From contig CAMLRE010000151.1 in the NCBI GenBank assembly GCA_946482355.1, positions 1 to 5,887 of the forward strand: a DNA stretch of 5,887 nt, read 5' to 3'. The notes below the pieces were generated by a model. That model was not told the DNA's origin, made no database searches, and saw only the letters and a program-made list of their open reading frames with translations. Made by a program: the position numbers and the translations under genes. Below are positions 1 to 5,887 of the stretch, in pieces (position 1 is the first letter of the stretch; every line of letters begins with the position of its first letter). This DNA comes from an uncultured Bdellovibrio sp. (lineage in GTDB: Bacteria > Bdellovibrionota > Bdellovibrionia > Bdellovibrionales > Bdellovibrionaceae).

Positions 1-283
1 CTTCAGAATTAACGGCGTAGTTCGAACTATCTGTACATGAAGTTAAATCCACTAAAAATATTTTAGCGGTTTGTTTTGTTACCTTAGCCTCACAGTTTGT
101 CTGTTTAGTTCCTATAAAGACATTTTCAGCTGTTTGAACGTTAACACCGGTATCTAATTGAATTTCAGCCGTTTTTTGACTGGTAAGAATTGCAGTTACA
201 GTGCCGATTTTCATCAGACCTGCAGTAGCCGAAACCGAGAAAAAGAAGATAAAAATTAAGTTGATAACCGAAAAATATTTCAT
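1..283 (-). CDS. Secreted small protein of unknown function, N-terminal part (3' end outside window)
   Basis: The minus strand is open from an ATG at 281-283 to the window edge, giving 94 codons without a stop; the C-terminus is missing. The start is supported by a good Shine-Dalgarno (AAGGAG, 8 nt upstream). The first ~21 residues form a signal peptide: Lys2, a long hydrophobic stretch rich in Phe and Ile, then SATA followed by Gly, so cleavage is expected after Ala21. No Cys follows the cleavage site, so it is not a lipoprotein. The mature part alternates polar and hydrophobic residues as in beta-strands and is rich in Thr, Val and Lys. It has two cysteines (C64 and C83) that could form a disulfide after export. 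I do not recognise the family. It lies 105 bp downstream of the Lnb-like gene on the same strand, but with its own candidate promoter and RBS. That it is a real gene is fairly sure; its function is unknown. Confidence 0.8.
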   Translation of the reverse strand, partial: MKYFSVINLIFIFFFSVSATAGLMKIGTVTAILTSQKTAEIQLDTGVNVQTAENVFIGTKQTNCEAKVTKQTAKIFLVDLTSCTDSSNYAVNSE

Positions 284-291
284 ATGGAAGA

Positions 292-297
292 CTCCTT
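292..297 (-). promoter_or_regulatory. Ribosome binding site of the partial secreted protein
   Basis: Read on the minus strand this is AAGGAG, followed by 8 nt and then ATG. It fixes the start of the partial gene, which would otherwise be only an open frame at the window edge. Confidence 0.75.
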
Positions 298-300
298 GAA

Positions 301-324
301 GCAGTGTTAAGTGTCTATCACTGC
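301..324. repeat. Short inverted repeat in the leader of the partial secreted gene
   Basis: A perfect 6-bp inverted repeat, GCAGTG (301-306) and CACTGC (319-324), with a 12-nt loop that holds a further AGTG copy. It sits just upstream of the RBS of the partial gene. It could be a leader hairpin near the RBS or a weak operator; 6 bp with this loop is also within chance. There is no T-run after it, so it is not an intrinsic terminator. Confidence 0.3.
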
Positions 325-342
325 AGAGGGCGACTCAAGAAT

Positions 343-370
343 ATTTTATTTACAAAGACAAAGGTCTAAA
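343..370 (-). promoter_or_regulatory. Possible sigma-70-type promoter for the partial secreted gene
   Basis: On the minus strand a -35-like TTTAGA (365-370) and a -10-like TAAAAT (343-348, one mismatch to TATAAT) are separated by 16 bp. Transcription would begin near 336, leaving a leader of about 50 nt. The -35 has two mismatches and the region is AT-rich, so this is only a candidate. It is the best I see in the 105-bp gap between the Lnb-like gene and the partial gene. Confidence 0.3.
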
Positions 371-388
371 AAAGCAAATACCGGCAAA

Positions 389-2269
389 CTAAAGAATAAA
401 ATTCCACACAAGATTAAGCTGGTAGTGTGTTTCGTCTTTAAAACCGTTTTCAATGCCAAGTTGCACGTCGTAGTTTTTCTTTAACGTGTAGTTCAGTTTT
501 GTGCGGTAGCGAAAAAAATCAGACTGATCAGCTTGGCTAAAATAAGCTAAGTCTAACGAATAACCCAGTACATCGTTAAAGCGGCTGACTAATAATATTT
601 CGGGACCAACGCTGTTTAAATTTTCCTGCCAGTGTCTGGCAGTTACGAAATAACCAATGCGTGAACGATCAAATAATTTTAAATCAAAGCTGTATCCGCC
701 AGAAGCTTCAACGTCAGCATGAAAGATATCTGAGGCGAAAGTTTCCATATCGTTAACTAAGTCAGCGCGAAACTTCCACGAAAAATTTTTATCAAGTTGA
801 GTGACGGGGTTTAAATTAACTAAATTTAAAAAAGTAAACTTATGAACGTGAAAATCTTTTTTATCACCATCTTCGGTAATGTAGCGCGCTTCAATCGAAG
901 CCATTTCGTTTTGGCTGAACGCCACTGTTCCGAAATCCTGTTGTTCTAAATCATGTAAAGCGTGTCTGAATTTTAACGAAGAATATTTAACATCGGTGTT
1001 TTTATAATTAGAGTTTCCGATACCAAAATAGATGGCCGATGAGTCGTGGCTATCTTCAGGCGGTTCAGGTTTTGAAAGTTGATCGGCACCGGCCACAATA
1101 CCCATAGCGGCGCGTTTTAGAAAAAGCTGGTATTTTTGATCGTCGTAATCTTTATCAGTCGTAAAAGCACGTAAAGAGTAAAACTTCATCGCAGTTTCGT
1201 AAACTTGGGCTTTTTCCAGTTTCGTTAATTCGTAGTCATCAGGAATAGCTAAATCTTTAACGGCCACATCTAAGGCTTTTTTCTGTAAAATTCCAAGCTG
1301 GGCAAACGATTCTAAATAATCTGTTTTTAAAGATTTTTTATATTTACGTTCTGAAAAGGGTGGCTGAGAAAGTCGCGTTAATTTTTTAACGGTATCAATC
1401 GGAATCGTAAAGTATTGAAACTCTTGCGAAAGCTTTAATTCGGGGCGAACAACTTCTAAAGTTTTAAGAATTTGGTACGAACAGTTATCACTAAAGAAAT
1501 AATAAGGCGCGCGCGCATTTTCCATTTCGATTAAGTGATCGACCAAGAAGTCTGTCTCTTCTGGTGTAAAATTTAAATAGTATTCCCAGATATCGCGGCC
1601 TTCGAGATTGATGTATTCACGAATTTTTTGATGATAAGGTAGCATCGTAAAACGCCCGCTATACATTCCGAACAAACCTTTTAGAGCGTAAAACAAACCT
1701 TCGCTTGAATCTGCATCGGCAGCGTAATTAATTCCGTAATCGATTAAGTCTTTGTTTTTTGCATTTTCAGGGTTGATTACTTTTAAAAACGTATGGCCAA
1801 AGCTAGAAGAAGCATTACCCATATCACTGGCTGCAAAAATTAAAGATACACCTTGAACGTTAAGCTGTTTTTTCCAGGCTTGGCGTTCTTCACAAGGCAG
1901 AACATCTTCAGGATCAACCTGTAAAGCGATGTTTAACCACTTTGTGCGGGCTAAATAACGGCATTGTAATTTTTGATCGTTTTCACCGTAAAGCAGTTCA
2001 ATTGTTGTCAGTAATTCTTTTTGCGGTGAAACGGCACCTTCAGGATTTAAAAATAAACCTTCTGTGAATGGAGAGCTGTAAGTGAAATATTTTTTTTCGT
2101 AATGGCCCAGGGCCAACCAGCGCGGATCATTCCATAGTTTTTCTTGATGCGCTTTTTGCAGGTAACTTTGTAAGCGGGAAGCTTTGTCAGAAATAGAAAA
2201 GCCCCACGAATGTGAGGCTTTCACTAATAGTAAAACTAAAAAAACTAAATTACGAACCGTGGCATGCAT
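389..2269 (-). CDS. Lnb/DUF4105-type periplasmic cysteine enzyme with C-terminal beta-barrel-like region
   Basis: A 626-residue exported protein. Residues 1-18 look like a signal peptide (Arg6, hydrophobic 8-16, cleavage near VKA/S). Residues ~45-115 match the N-terminal region usual in this family (W51-L-A-L-G-H-Y, an FLNPEG motif at 73-78, then an EL/TT helix). Residues ~140-290 are the DUF4105 domain, now named after Lnb, the Bacteroides lipoprotein N-acyltransferase. It shows the SSSFGHTFLKV motif with H159 and the FSDNCS motif with C263, the expected His and Cys of a circularly permuted NlpC/P60 (papain-like) fold. C103 and C126 may form a disulfide. Residues ~412-626 contain about a dozen alternating strands and end in an aromatic strand (W622, F624), like an outer-membrane barrel, in place of the transmembrane helices I recall for Bacteroides Lnb. 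The ATG at 2267-2269 keeps the signal peptide and overlaps the upstream DUF3015 gene by 20 bp. No clear Shine-Dalgarno precedes it, so translation is probably coupled. The next in-frame ATG is at codon 150, inside the domain. Family is quite sure; the reaction (lipoprotein acylation, or another acyl/peptide transfer) is inferred. Confidence 0.88.
   Translation of the reverse strand: MHATVRNLVFLVLLLVKASHSWGFSISDKASRLQSYLQKAHQEKLWNDPRWLALGHYEKKYFTYSSPFTEGLFLNPEGAVSPQKELLTTIELLYGENDQKLQCRYLARTKWLNIALQVDPEDVLPCEERQAWKKQLNVQGVSLIFAASDMGNASSSFGHTFLKVINPENAKNKDLIDYGINYAADADSSEGLFYALKGLFGMYSGRFTMLPYHQKIREYINLEGRDIWEYYLNFTPEETDFLVDHLIEMENARAPYYFFSDNCSYQILKTLEVVRPELKLSQEFQYFTIPIDTVKKLTRLSQPPFSERKYKKSLKTDYLESFAQLGILQKKALDVAVKDLAIPDDYELTKLEKAQVYETAMKFYSLRAFTTDKDYDDQKYQLFLKRAAMGIVAGADQLSKPEPPEDSHDSSAIYFGIGNSNYKNTDVKYSSLKFRHALHDLEQQDFGTVAFSQNEMASIEARYITEDGDKKDFHVHKFTFLNLVNLNPVTQLDKNFSWKFRADLVNDMETFASDIFHADVEASGGYSFDLKLFDRSRIGYFVTARHWQENLNSVGPEILLVSRFNDVLGYSLDLAYFSQADQSDFFRYRTKLNYTLKKNYDVQLGIENGFKDETHYQLNLVWNFIL
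2189..2222 (-). terminator. Intrinsic-terminator-like hairpin inside the start of the Lnb-like gene
   Basis: In the minus-strand RNA, AAAGCCUCAC pairs with GUGGGGCUUU around a 4-nt loop (AUUC). That gives a 10-bp stem with one G-U pair, extendable by a closing G-U pair (2197/2222). The 3' arm runs into UUUUCUAUUUCU (2200-2189), 9 U of 12, and the 5' arm begins with A residues. It starts 28 nt after the DUF3015 stop codon, the usual place for a terminator, yet lies over codons 16-27 of the next gene. It may end most DUF3015 transcripts and let only part of the polymerases read into the Lnb-like gene. The U-tract is interrupted, so termination is likely partial. Confidence 0.55.
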
Positions 2270-2717
2270 CTGCTACAGAAGCAGACTTCATGTTGTTTAC
2301 AAAGTCAACTGCAGATGTTTTAGCGTTAGGTACGATAGTAGCGAAGCTTGATTGAGCTTTAGCATTGAAAGCAGAAATTTGGTTTTGAGAAGCACAACCA
2401 TTTAATGCTGCTAAAGTAGATAACTTTTCGCCATGACCTTGAGCCATTTCACGAGTTAATTCAGCTTGGTTAACTTCTACGAAGTACTGAATTTGTTTGT
2501 CGTTTTGTACGATACCGTTTGCAGAACAGTTAGAAGTTCCGAAAGTGATACCGAAAGTTTGTGAACCAAAAGAACCGTTCGTAGTAGCTGCAAGAATTTG
2601 CATTACTTTAGTGTTTTTAGTGATGATCATGCTACCAAGACCGCAACCAGCGTCGTTCGCCATTGCTGCTGTAGAGAATAAACCGATTGCTAGAACTGCT
2701 AATAAAGATTTCAACAT
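2250..2717 (-). CDS. DUF3015 family secreted protein
   Basis: A 155-residue small exported protein. Residues 1-20 are a clear signal peptide (Lys3, hydrophobic core 5-13, AMA then Asn21). The mature part opens with the family pattern GCGLGSM (24-30), followed by an ILAATTNG stretch (41-48) and a FGITFGTSNC stretch (55-64). Later come GHGEKLSTLAALNGC (94-108) and a short C-terminal helix. This fits DUF3015, whose function is not known. Four cysteines (C25, C64, C108, C152) could form two disulfides in the periplasm. The start has a near-ideal Shine-Dalgarno 5 nt upstream. Codon choice is biased as in highly expressed genes: AAC for 11 of 13 Asn and TTC for 6 of 8 Phe. The end overlaps the Lnb-like gene by 20 bp in another frame. 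As I recall, DUF3015 and DUF4105/Lnb-type genes are neighbours in other proteobacteria too, which would support a shared envelope role. Family is sure; role is unknown. Confidence 0.9.
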   Translation of the reverse strand: MLKSLLAVLAIGLFSTAAMANDAGCGLGSMIITKNTKVMQILAATTNGSFGSQTFGITFGTSNCSANGIVQNDKQIQYFVEVNQAELTREMAQGHGEKLSTLAALNGCASQNQISAFNAKAQSSFATIVPNAKTSAVDFVNNMKSASVADACHGS

Positions 2718-2722
2718 ATTAA

Positions 2723-2727
2723 CCTCC
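2723..2727 (-). promoter_or_regulatory. Strong ribosome binding site of the DUF3015 gene
   Basis: GGAGG on the minus strand, followed by TTAAT and the ATG at 2715-2717. A run of eight T (2732-2739) lies just upstream in the leader and could act as a U-rich translation enhancer. Together they suggest strong translation. Confidence 0.8.
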
Positions 2728-2768
2728 GTTGAAAAAAAAGTGTTATATTATGATCAATTAATCTTTAT

Positions 2769-2795
2769 TTATAGCCAACGAAAATGTCTTTTTTA
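2769..2795 (-). promoter_or_regulatory. Possible FliA (sigma-28)-type promoter of the DUF3015-Lnb unit
   Basis: On the minus strand TAAA (2792-2795) is followed by exactly 15 nt and then GGCTATAA (2769-2776). The sigma-28 consensus is TAAA-N15-GCCGATAA, so the -35 core and spacing match and the -10 matches at 6 of 8. Transcription would start near 2761, leaving a leader of about 45 nt. I found no convincing sigma-70 pair with 16-18 bp spacing in the same 99-bp gap; TATAAA within this -10 could also serve sigma-70 alone. The region is AT-rich, so a chance match is possible. Confidence 0.38.
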
Positions 2796-2805
2796 GACTA
2801 GACTA

Positions 2806-2827
2806 TGGGCCAGTGATTACAGGCCCA
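2806..2827 (-). terminator. Hairpin spanning the SNF2 stop codon, possible terminator
   Basis: The minus-strand RNA has UGGGCC and GGCCCA arms (2822-2827 and 2806-2811). Inside them is a U-U mismatch, a GU/AC pair of pairs and a 4-nt loop. The 5' arm is formed by the last codons of the SNF2 gene and the stop codon lies in the top of the hairpin. The stem is GC-rich, but no U-tract follows (next bases are UAGUCUAGUC), so it is not a canonical intrinsic terminator. It could instead protect the 3' end or assist factor-dependent termination. Confidence 0.35.
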
Positions 2828-5800
2828 ATAAGAATTTAAAGTCTTCTGCGCTGAGTTGACCGCTGCCATTCATGATTTTTTCGAATGATTCAGAGTCTGA
2901 AAATAAGGCGTCGAAGTAAGATTTTTTCTTAAGCTTAAGAAGTTCAATTTTTTCTTCAACCGAATCTTTCATTAATAAACGATAAACCTGCACATCGTTT
3001 TTCTGACCTAAACGGTGTGAACGATCTGTGGCCTGGTTCTCAACGGCCGGATTCCACCACGGTTCAATATGATAAACGACAGATGCTTTCGTTAAATTTA
3101 AACCCACACCACCGGTTTTTAAGGTCATTAACAACACTTGCGGTGTTTCTGAGTTTTGAAACGATTCTAAAATTTCACGACGGGCTTTATTTGAAACGCT
3201 GCCATGAAGTGTATAAAAAGGAACTTTGTTTGTGGTAAATAACCCAGAAATTTTTTCCAGCGTTGCTAAGAACTGCGTAAAGATAAGAACACTCTTACCT
3301 TCTTCAATATGTTCTTTCACACATTCTAAGATATGTGCAATCTTTGGTGGATTTTCAGTGAATTTCACCTGTGGAATCCCACTTGGATCAGAGCACGCTT
3401 GGCGTAAACGTAAAAGGGCCGTTAACATCGCTAATTGCGAAGATGTCTGACCTTTTTCAGAAATAATTTGATTCACCTGATCGTTATGCGAAATCGCGAG
3501 CTTTTTGTAGATTTCGATTTGTTTTTCACTAAATTCAAAACGAATAGATTCTTCTAATTTTTTCGGAAGATTTAAATTCACTGAATCTTTAGTTCTGCGT
3601 AAAACGATTGGGCGCATTTTTAGTTTTAAAAATTGCACATCTTGCGGATCAATTGTTTTTCCGGGGCCGAACTGTTCTTGAAATATTTTATAGCTTCCCA
3701 TTGAGCCTGGCAGAACTAAATCTGTCAGTGAGAAGAAATCCATAAAATTGTTTTCAAGCGGAGTTCCTGAAAGAGCTAATTTAAATTTAGCTTTTAACAA
3801 GCGAGACGACGAAGTTCTTTTTGAAGAAAGATTTTTTAAATTTTGGGCTTCGTCAAAAATAATAACGTCCCATAAAACTTGCGAGAAGAAATCTTCGTGC
3901 TCAGTTAATAAACCATAAGTGGCAATAATCACTTTGTGATCTTGTCCTGCTTTTTCTAACAATTCTTTTTTCTTAGAACCGCTAAAGATCTCAACTTGTA
4001 AATCTGGCGTAAACTTGCGCGCTTCAGATTCCCAGTTAAAACAAAGCGACGTCGGAACAACCACTAAAGACCATGATTTGTTATTTTTGCGGTGTTCATC
4101 TAAGAAAGCTAATACTTGTAAAGTCTTACCAAGACCCATGTCGTCGGCTAAAATTCCGCCAAGGTTCAATTTATAAAGATCATGAATCCACTGTGTTCCC
4201 ACAAGTTGGTGTTCTTTTAAAATACCCTGAAGGTTTTCAGATAACTGAATACGCGTTTCGGATTTGCCTAAGTTTTTATAGAAATTATGAATTTCATTCC
4301 AGTACGGGTGATCAGAAACAATGTTAGTTCCTGATTCAGCCAAGGCTAATAATTCTAAAATCTGTGATTTTGGTAAACGCACAAATTCTTTTTCGCCGCG
4401 CACACCTTTATTTAAAGTATCACTTTTAATTCTTTCCCAGAATTTTTCTAAGGCTGCAAATTTAGGAATCGAGTTAGGATCAATTAAAAACGGGCGGCCC
4501 TTGTAAAACATGATACCGCTTAAAGTTTGTGTACCTTTGCCAGAGAAATTTACATCTTCAAGATTAACTTCAATACCTTTAAAAAATAATTTCGGAGATA
4601 GTTCAAACCAGTCAGTTTTAGAATTATTCACAGTGATTTCAGATTTAAAATCATCTTCACCTAATTTTTCTAAAGATTTTGTATTAATAAAAACATCCCA
4701 GCCTTGCGCGGCAAGGTCAGACATTTTGTTATACATGAGCGGTAAAGTGTCATCAGAGATTTTAATTTTACGAATATACTGATTCGCAAGTTCAGCTTGC
4801 AGGTTAAAACCCGTATAGACCGGCTCATATGCTTCACTTGATTTTAACGAATCAGAAACGAGTTCTAAAAACTTTGACGATGATTTAGTAAAGATATCGC
4901 CTTTTGATTCAAGCATTAGGGGCTCAAGGCAAATTAATAACGATTCAGCGGTAAATTTTTCAAAGTCAGTTAATTCAATAATCTGATTTTTTAAAACTAA
5001 GTAGCGTGTATTAACACGAACAATTTTTAATACTTCTTTTAAAGCGAATTTAAAAAACGCATAAACTTTTTCAGATAAAAAAGCACTTAACTTACGTTCG
5101 TAAGGATTAATTTCCCCAAACTTATCCACAAGAATAGAACGTTTAAATAAATCGAAAATATTATTTTCTAAAACTTCTAAAAACTGTTCGTCTGATAAGT
5201 TGAATTGTCCCGTTGTTAGCGGTCGATTTAAAACATGACGACAAGTTTCAACGATCATTAAACACGCAACACCTTGGTGTTTTAATACGCGTAAATCATT
5301 ATCGCGCTTTAAACCCTTACGTTGAGCGGCTAAATCTTTTCTTTCAGCATCTGATAAGTATGAAATACCTTGTAAGGCTGTTTGTAATAACAGGTCTGTT
5401 GTTAACTGCGTGTTATGAACACGGTACACATCATTTTGAAAAGTAAATTCACTCCATAAAGAGTAAAAAACACTTTCAAAGCCGGGCTCCATGTAATGTT
5501 GAAGATTAATGCCGTATTTTTCAGGCTTAATCGCTACCGGATTTTGCGTGAATGAATAATGAATATTGTGTTCAGTTAAAAAACTTTTAATCGCCGCAAT
5601 ACTTGAATGATTTTTATAAATGCGGTCGGCACCAGATTTTTCATACTCAGGGCCCAGGTAACTAAACGCGATATCATCACTGCGCCCAGCTTTCTCTAGC
5701 GGTACAGCTGTGAATAATCCAGTTTTAATATTGACCGTTGAAGGGTAAAGATGAATTTCATCTTGTGATTCAGCTGACGAGCGATCTTGCGTTAAAGCAG

Positions 5801-5887
5801 CGCCACCTAAATACGGAATATTTTTTTCTTCGATCGGTTTAATAAAATATTCGCCGAACATCGGCTTTTGCACGTGCAGTTCAGAAA
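2817..5887 (-). CDS. SNF2-family DNA-dependent ATPase/helicase, 5' end beyond the window
   Basis: A SNF2 (Swi2/Snf2, superfamily 2) ATPase, expected to act as an ATP-driven DNA translocase; bacterial substrates are mostly unknown. Residues are numbered from the GTG at 5871-5873. Seen in order: Q-motif-like LKEHQLVGTQW (552-562), Walker A DDMGLGKT (577-584; 4122-4145), motif Ia VVVPTSL (604-610), Walker B DEAQ (674-677), motif III LSGTPLEN (701-708), motif IV VLIFTQF (862-868), motif V with GGVGLNLTKA (921-930), and motif VI with the arginine finger, ATDRSHRLGQ (948-957). All key ATPase residues are intact. Residues ~350-510, with a DWFEL motif at 421-425, resemble the bacterial SNF2-associated region; residues 1-340 are poorly conserved and I recognise no domain there. 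The GTG and the ATG at 5859-5861 both lack a Shine-Dalgarno. The frame is open to the window edge (SEL-H codons), so the start is probably upstream; a SWIM zinc finger, common at the N-terminus of such proteins, may lie there. ATPase identity is certain; start and role are not. Confidence 0.93.
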   Translation of the reverse strand, partial: SELHVQKPMFGEYFIKPIEEKNIPYLGGAALTQDRSSAESQDEIHLYPSTVNIKTGLFTAVPLEKAGRSDDIAFSYLGPEYEKSGADRIYKNHSSIAAIKSFLTEHNIHYSFTQNPVAIKPEKYGINLQHYMEPGFESVFYSLWSEFTFQNDVYRVHNTQLTTDLLLQTALQGISYLSDAERKDLAAQRKGLKRDNDLRVLKHQGVACLMIVETCRHVLNRPLTTGQFNLSDEQFLEVLENNIFDLFKRSILVDKFGEINPYERKLSAFLSEKVYAFFKFALKEVLKIVRVNTRYLVLKNQIIELTDFEKFTAESLLICLEPLMLESKGDIFTKSSSKFLELVSDSLKSSEAYEPVYTGFNLQAELANQYIRKIKISDDTLPLMYNKMSDLAAQGWDVFINTKSLEKLGEDDFKSEITVNNSKTDWFELSPKLFFKGIEVNLEDVNFSGKGTQTLSGIMFYKGRPFLIDPNSIPKFAALEKFWERIKSDTLNKGVRGEKEFVRLPKSQILELLALAESGTNIVSDHPYWNEIHNFYKNLGKSETRIQLSENLQGILKEHQLVGTQWIHDLYKLNLGGILADDMGLGKTLQVLAFLDEHRKNNKSWSLVVVPTSLCFNWESEARKFTPDLQVEIFSGSKKKELLEKAGQDHKVIIATYGLLTEHEDFFSQVLWDVIIFDEAQNLKNLSSKRTSSSRLLKAKFKLALSGTPLENNFMDFFSLTDLVLPGSMGSYKIFQEQFGPGKTIDPQDVQFLKLKMRPIVLRRTKDSVNLNLPKKLEESIRFEFSEKQIEIYKKLAISHNDQVNQIISEKGQTSSQLAMLTALLRLRQACSDPSGIPQVKFTENPPKIAHILECVKEHIEEGKSVLIFTQFLATLEKISGLFTTNKVPFYTLHGSVSNKARREILESFQNSETPQVLLMTLKTGGVGLNLTKASVVYHIEPWWNPAVENQATDRSHRLGQKNDVQVYRLLMKDSVEEKIELLKLKKKSYFDALFSDSESFEKIMNGSGQLSAEDFKFLLGL

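Noticed and set aside
376..388. GCCGGTAT as a second FliA-like -10 box for the partial gene
   Set aside because: It matches 6 of 8, but the bases 15 nt upstream are AATT, not TAAA.
350..391. Terminator for the Lnb-like gene
   Set aside because: A T6 run (368-373) follows the stop but no stem precedes it; the only nearby hairpin, AGAC/GTCT, has 4 bp and a weak tail.
2751..2756. TGATCA palindrome upstream of the DUF3015 gene as an operator
   Set aside because: Six bases only, expected often by chance in AT-rich DNA, with no extended symmetry.
2497..2796. Plus-strand open frame of 99 codons over the DUF3015 gene and its upstream gap
   Set aside because: It is antisense to a well-supported gene, has no RBS, and its sequence shows no family pattern.
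3017..5446. Several plus-strand open frames of 61-90 codons
   Set aside because: All lie antisense within the SNF2 gene, whose motifs are continuous through the same DNA; none has a good RBS or recognisable protein.
5871..5873. GTG as the start of the SNF2 gene
   Set aside because: No Shine-Dalgarno precedes it and the frame remains open to the window edge, so a start outside is more likely.

Overview
The window comes from a low-GC Gram-negative bacterium, and all genes lie on the minus strand. Exported proteins with AxA-type signal peptides, one of them with a probable outer-membrane beta-barrel tail, fit a diderm. The pairing of a DUF3015 protein with an Lnb/DUF4105-type protein, together with the overall style, suggests a Bdellovibrio-like (Bdellovibrionota) predatory bacterium. 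That assignment is by recollection of gene families, not by a search.

In the direction of transcription (high to low coordinates) the layout is: (1) a large SNF2-family ATPase/helicase (2817-5887), whose reading frame is still open at the window edge, so its true start is probably outside; (2) a 99-bp intergenic region with a hairpin at the SNF2 stop, a possible FliA (sigma-28)-type promoter and a strong Shine-Dalgarno; (3) a small secreted DUF3015 protein (2250-2717); (4) an Lnb/DUF4105-type periplasmic protein with a C-terminal beta-rich region (389-2269), whose start overlaps the end of gene 3 by 20 bp; (5) a 105-bp gap with a weak promoter candidate and an inverted repeat; (6) the first 94 codons of a small secreted protein of unknown function (1-283), cut by the window edge.

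The centre of interest is the DUF3015-Lnb pair. The two genes overlap, which suggests translational coupling. A good intrinsic-terminator-like hairpin lies inside the first 25 codons of the Lnb gene, 28 nt after the DUF3015 stop. The DUF3015 gene also has a near-perfect ribosome binding site and codon choices typical of highly expressed genes. The simplest reading is one transcription unit in which much DUF3015 protein and little Lnb-like enzyme is made, the latter from read-through. Both proteins are exported and so could work together in the envelope. The SNF2 gene looks functionally unrelated. No RNA gene, mobile element, CRISPR array or clearly novel multi-gene system was seen.
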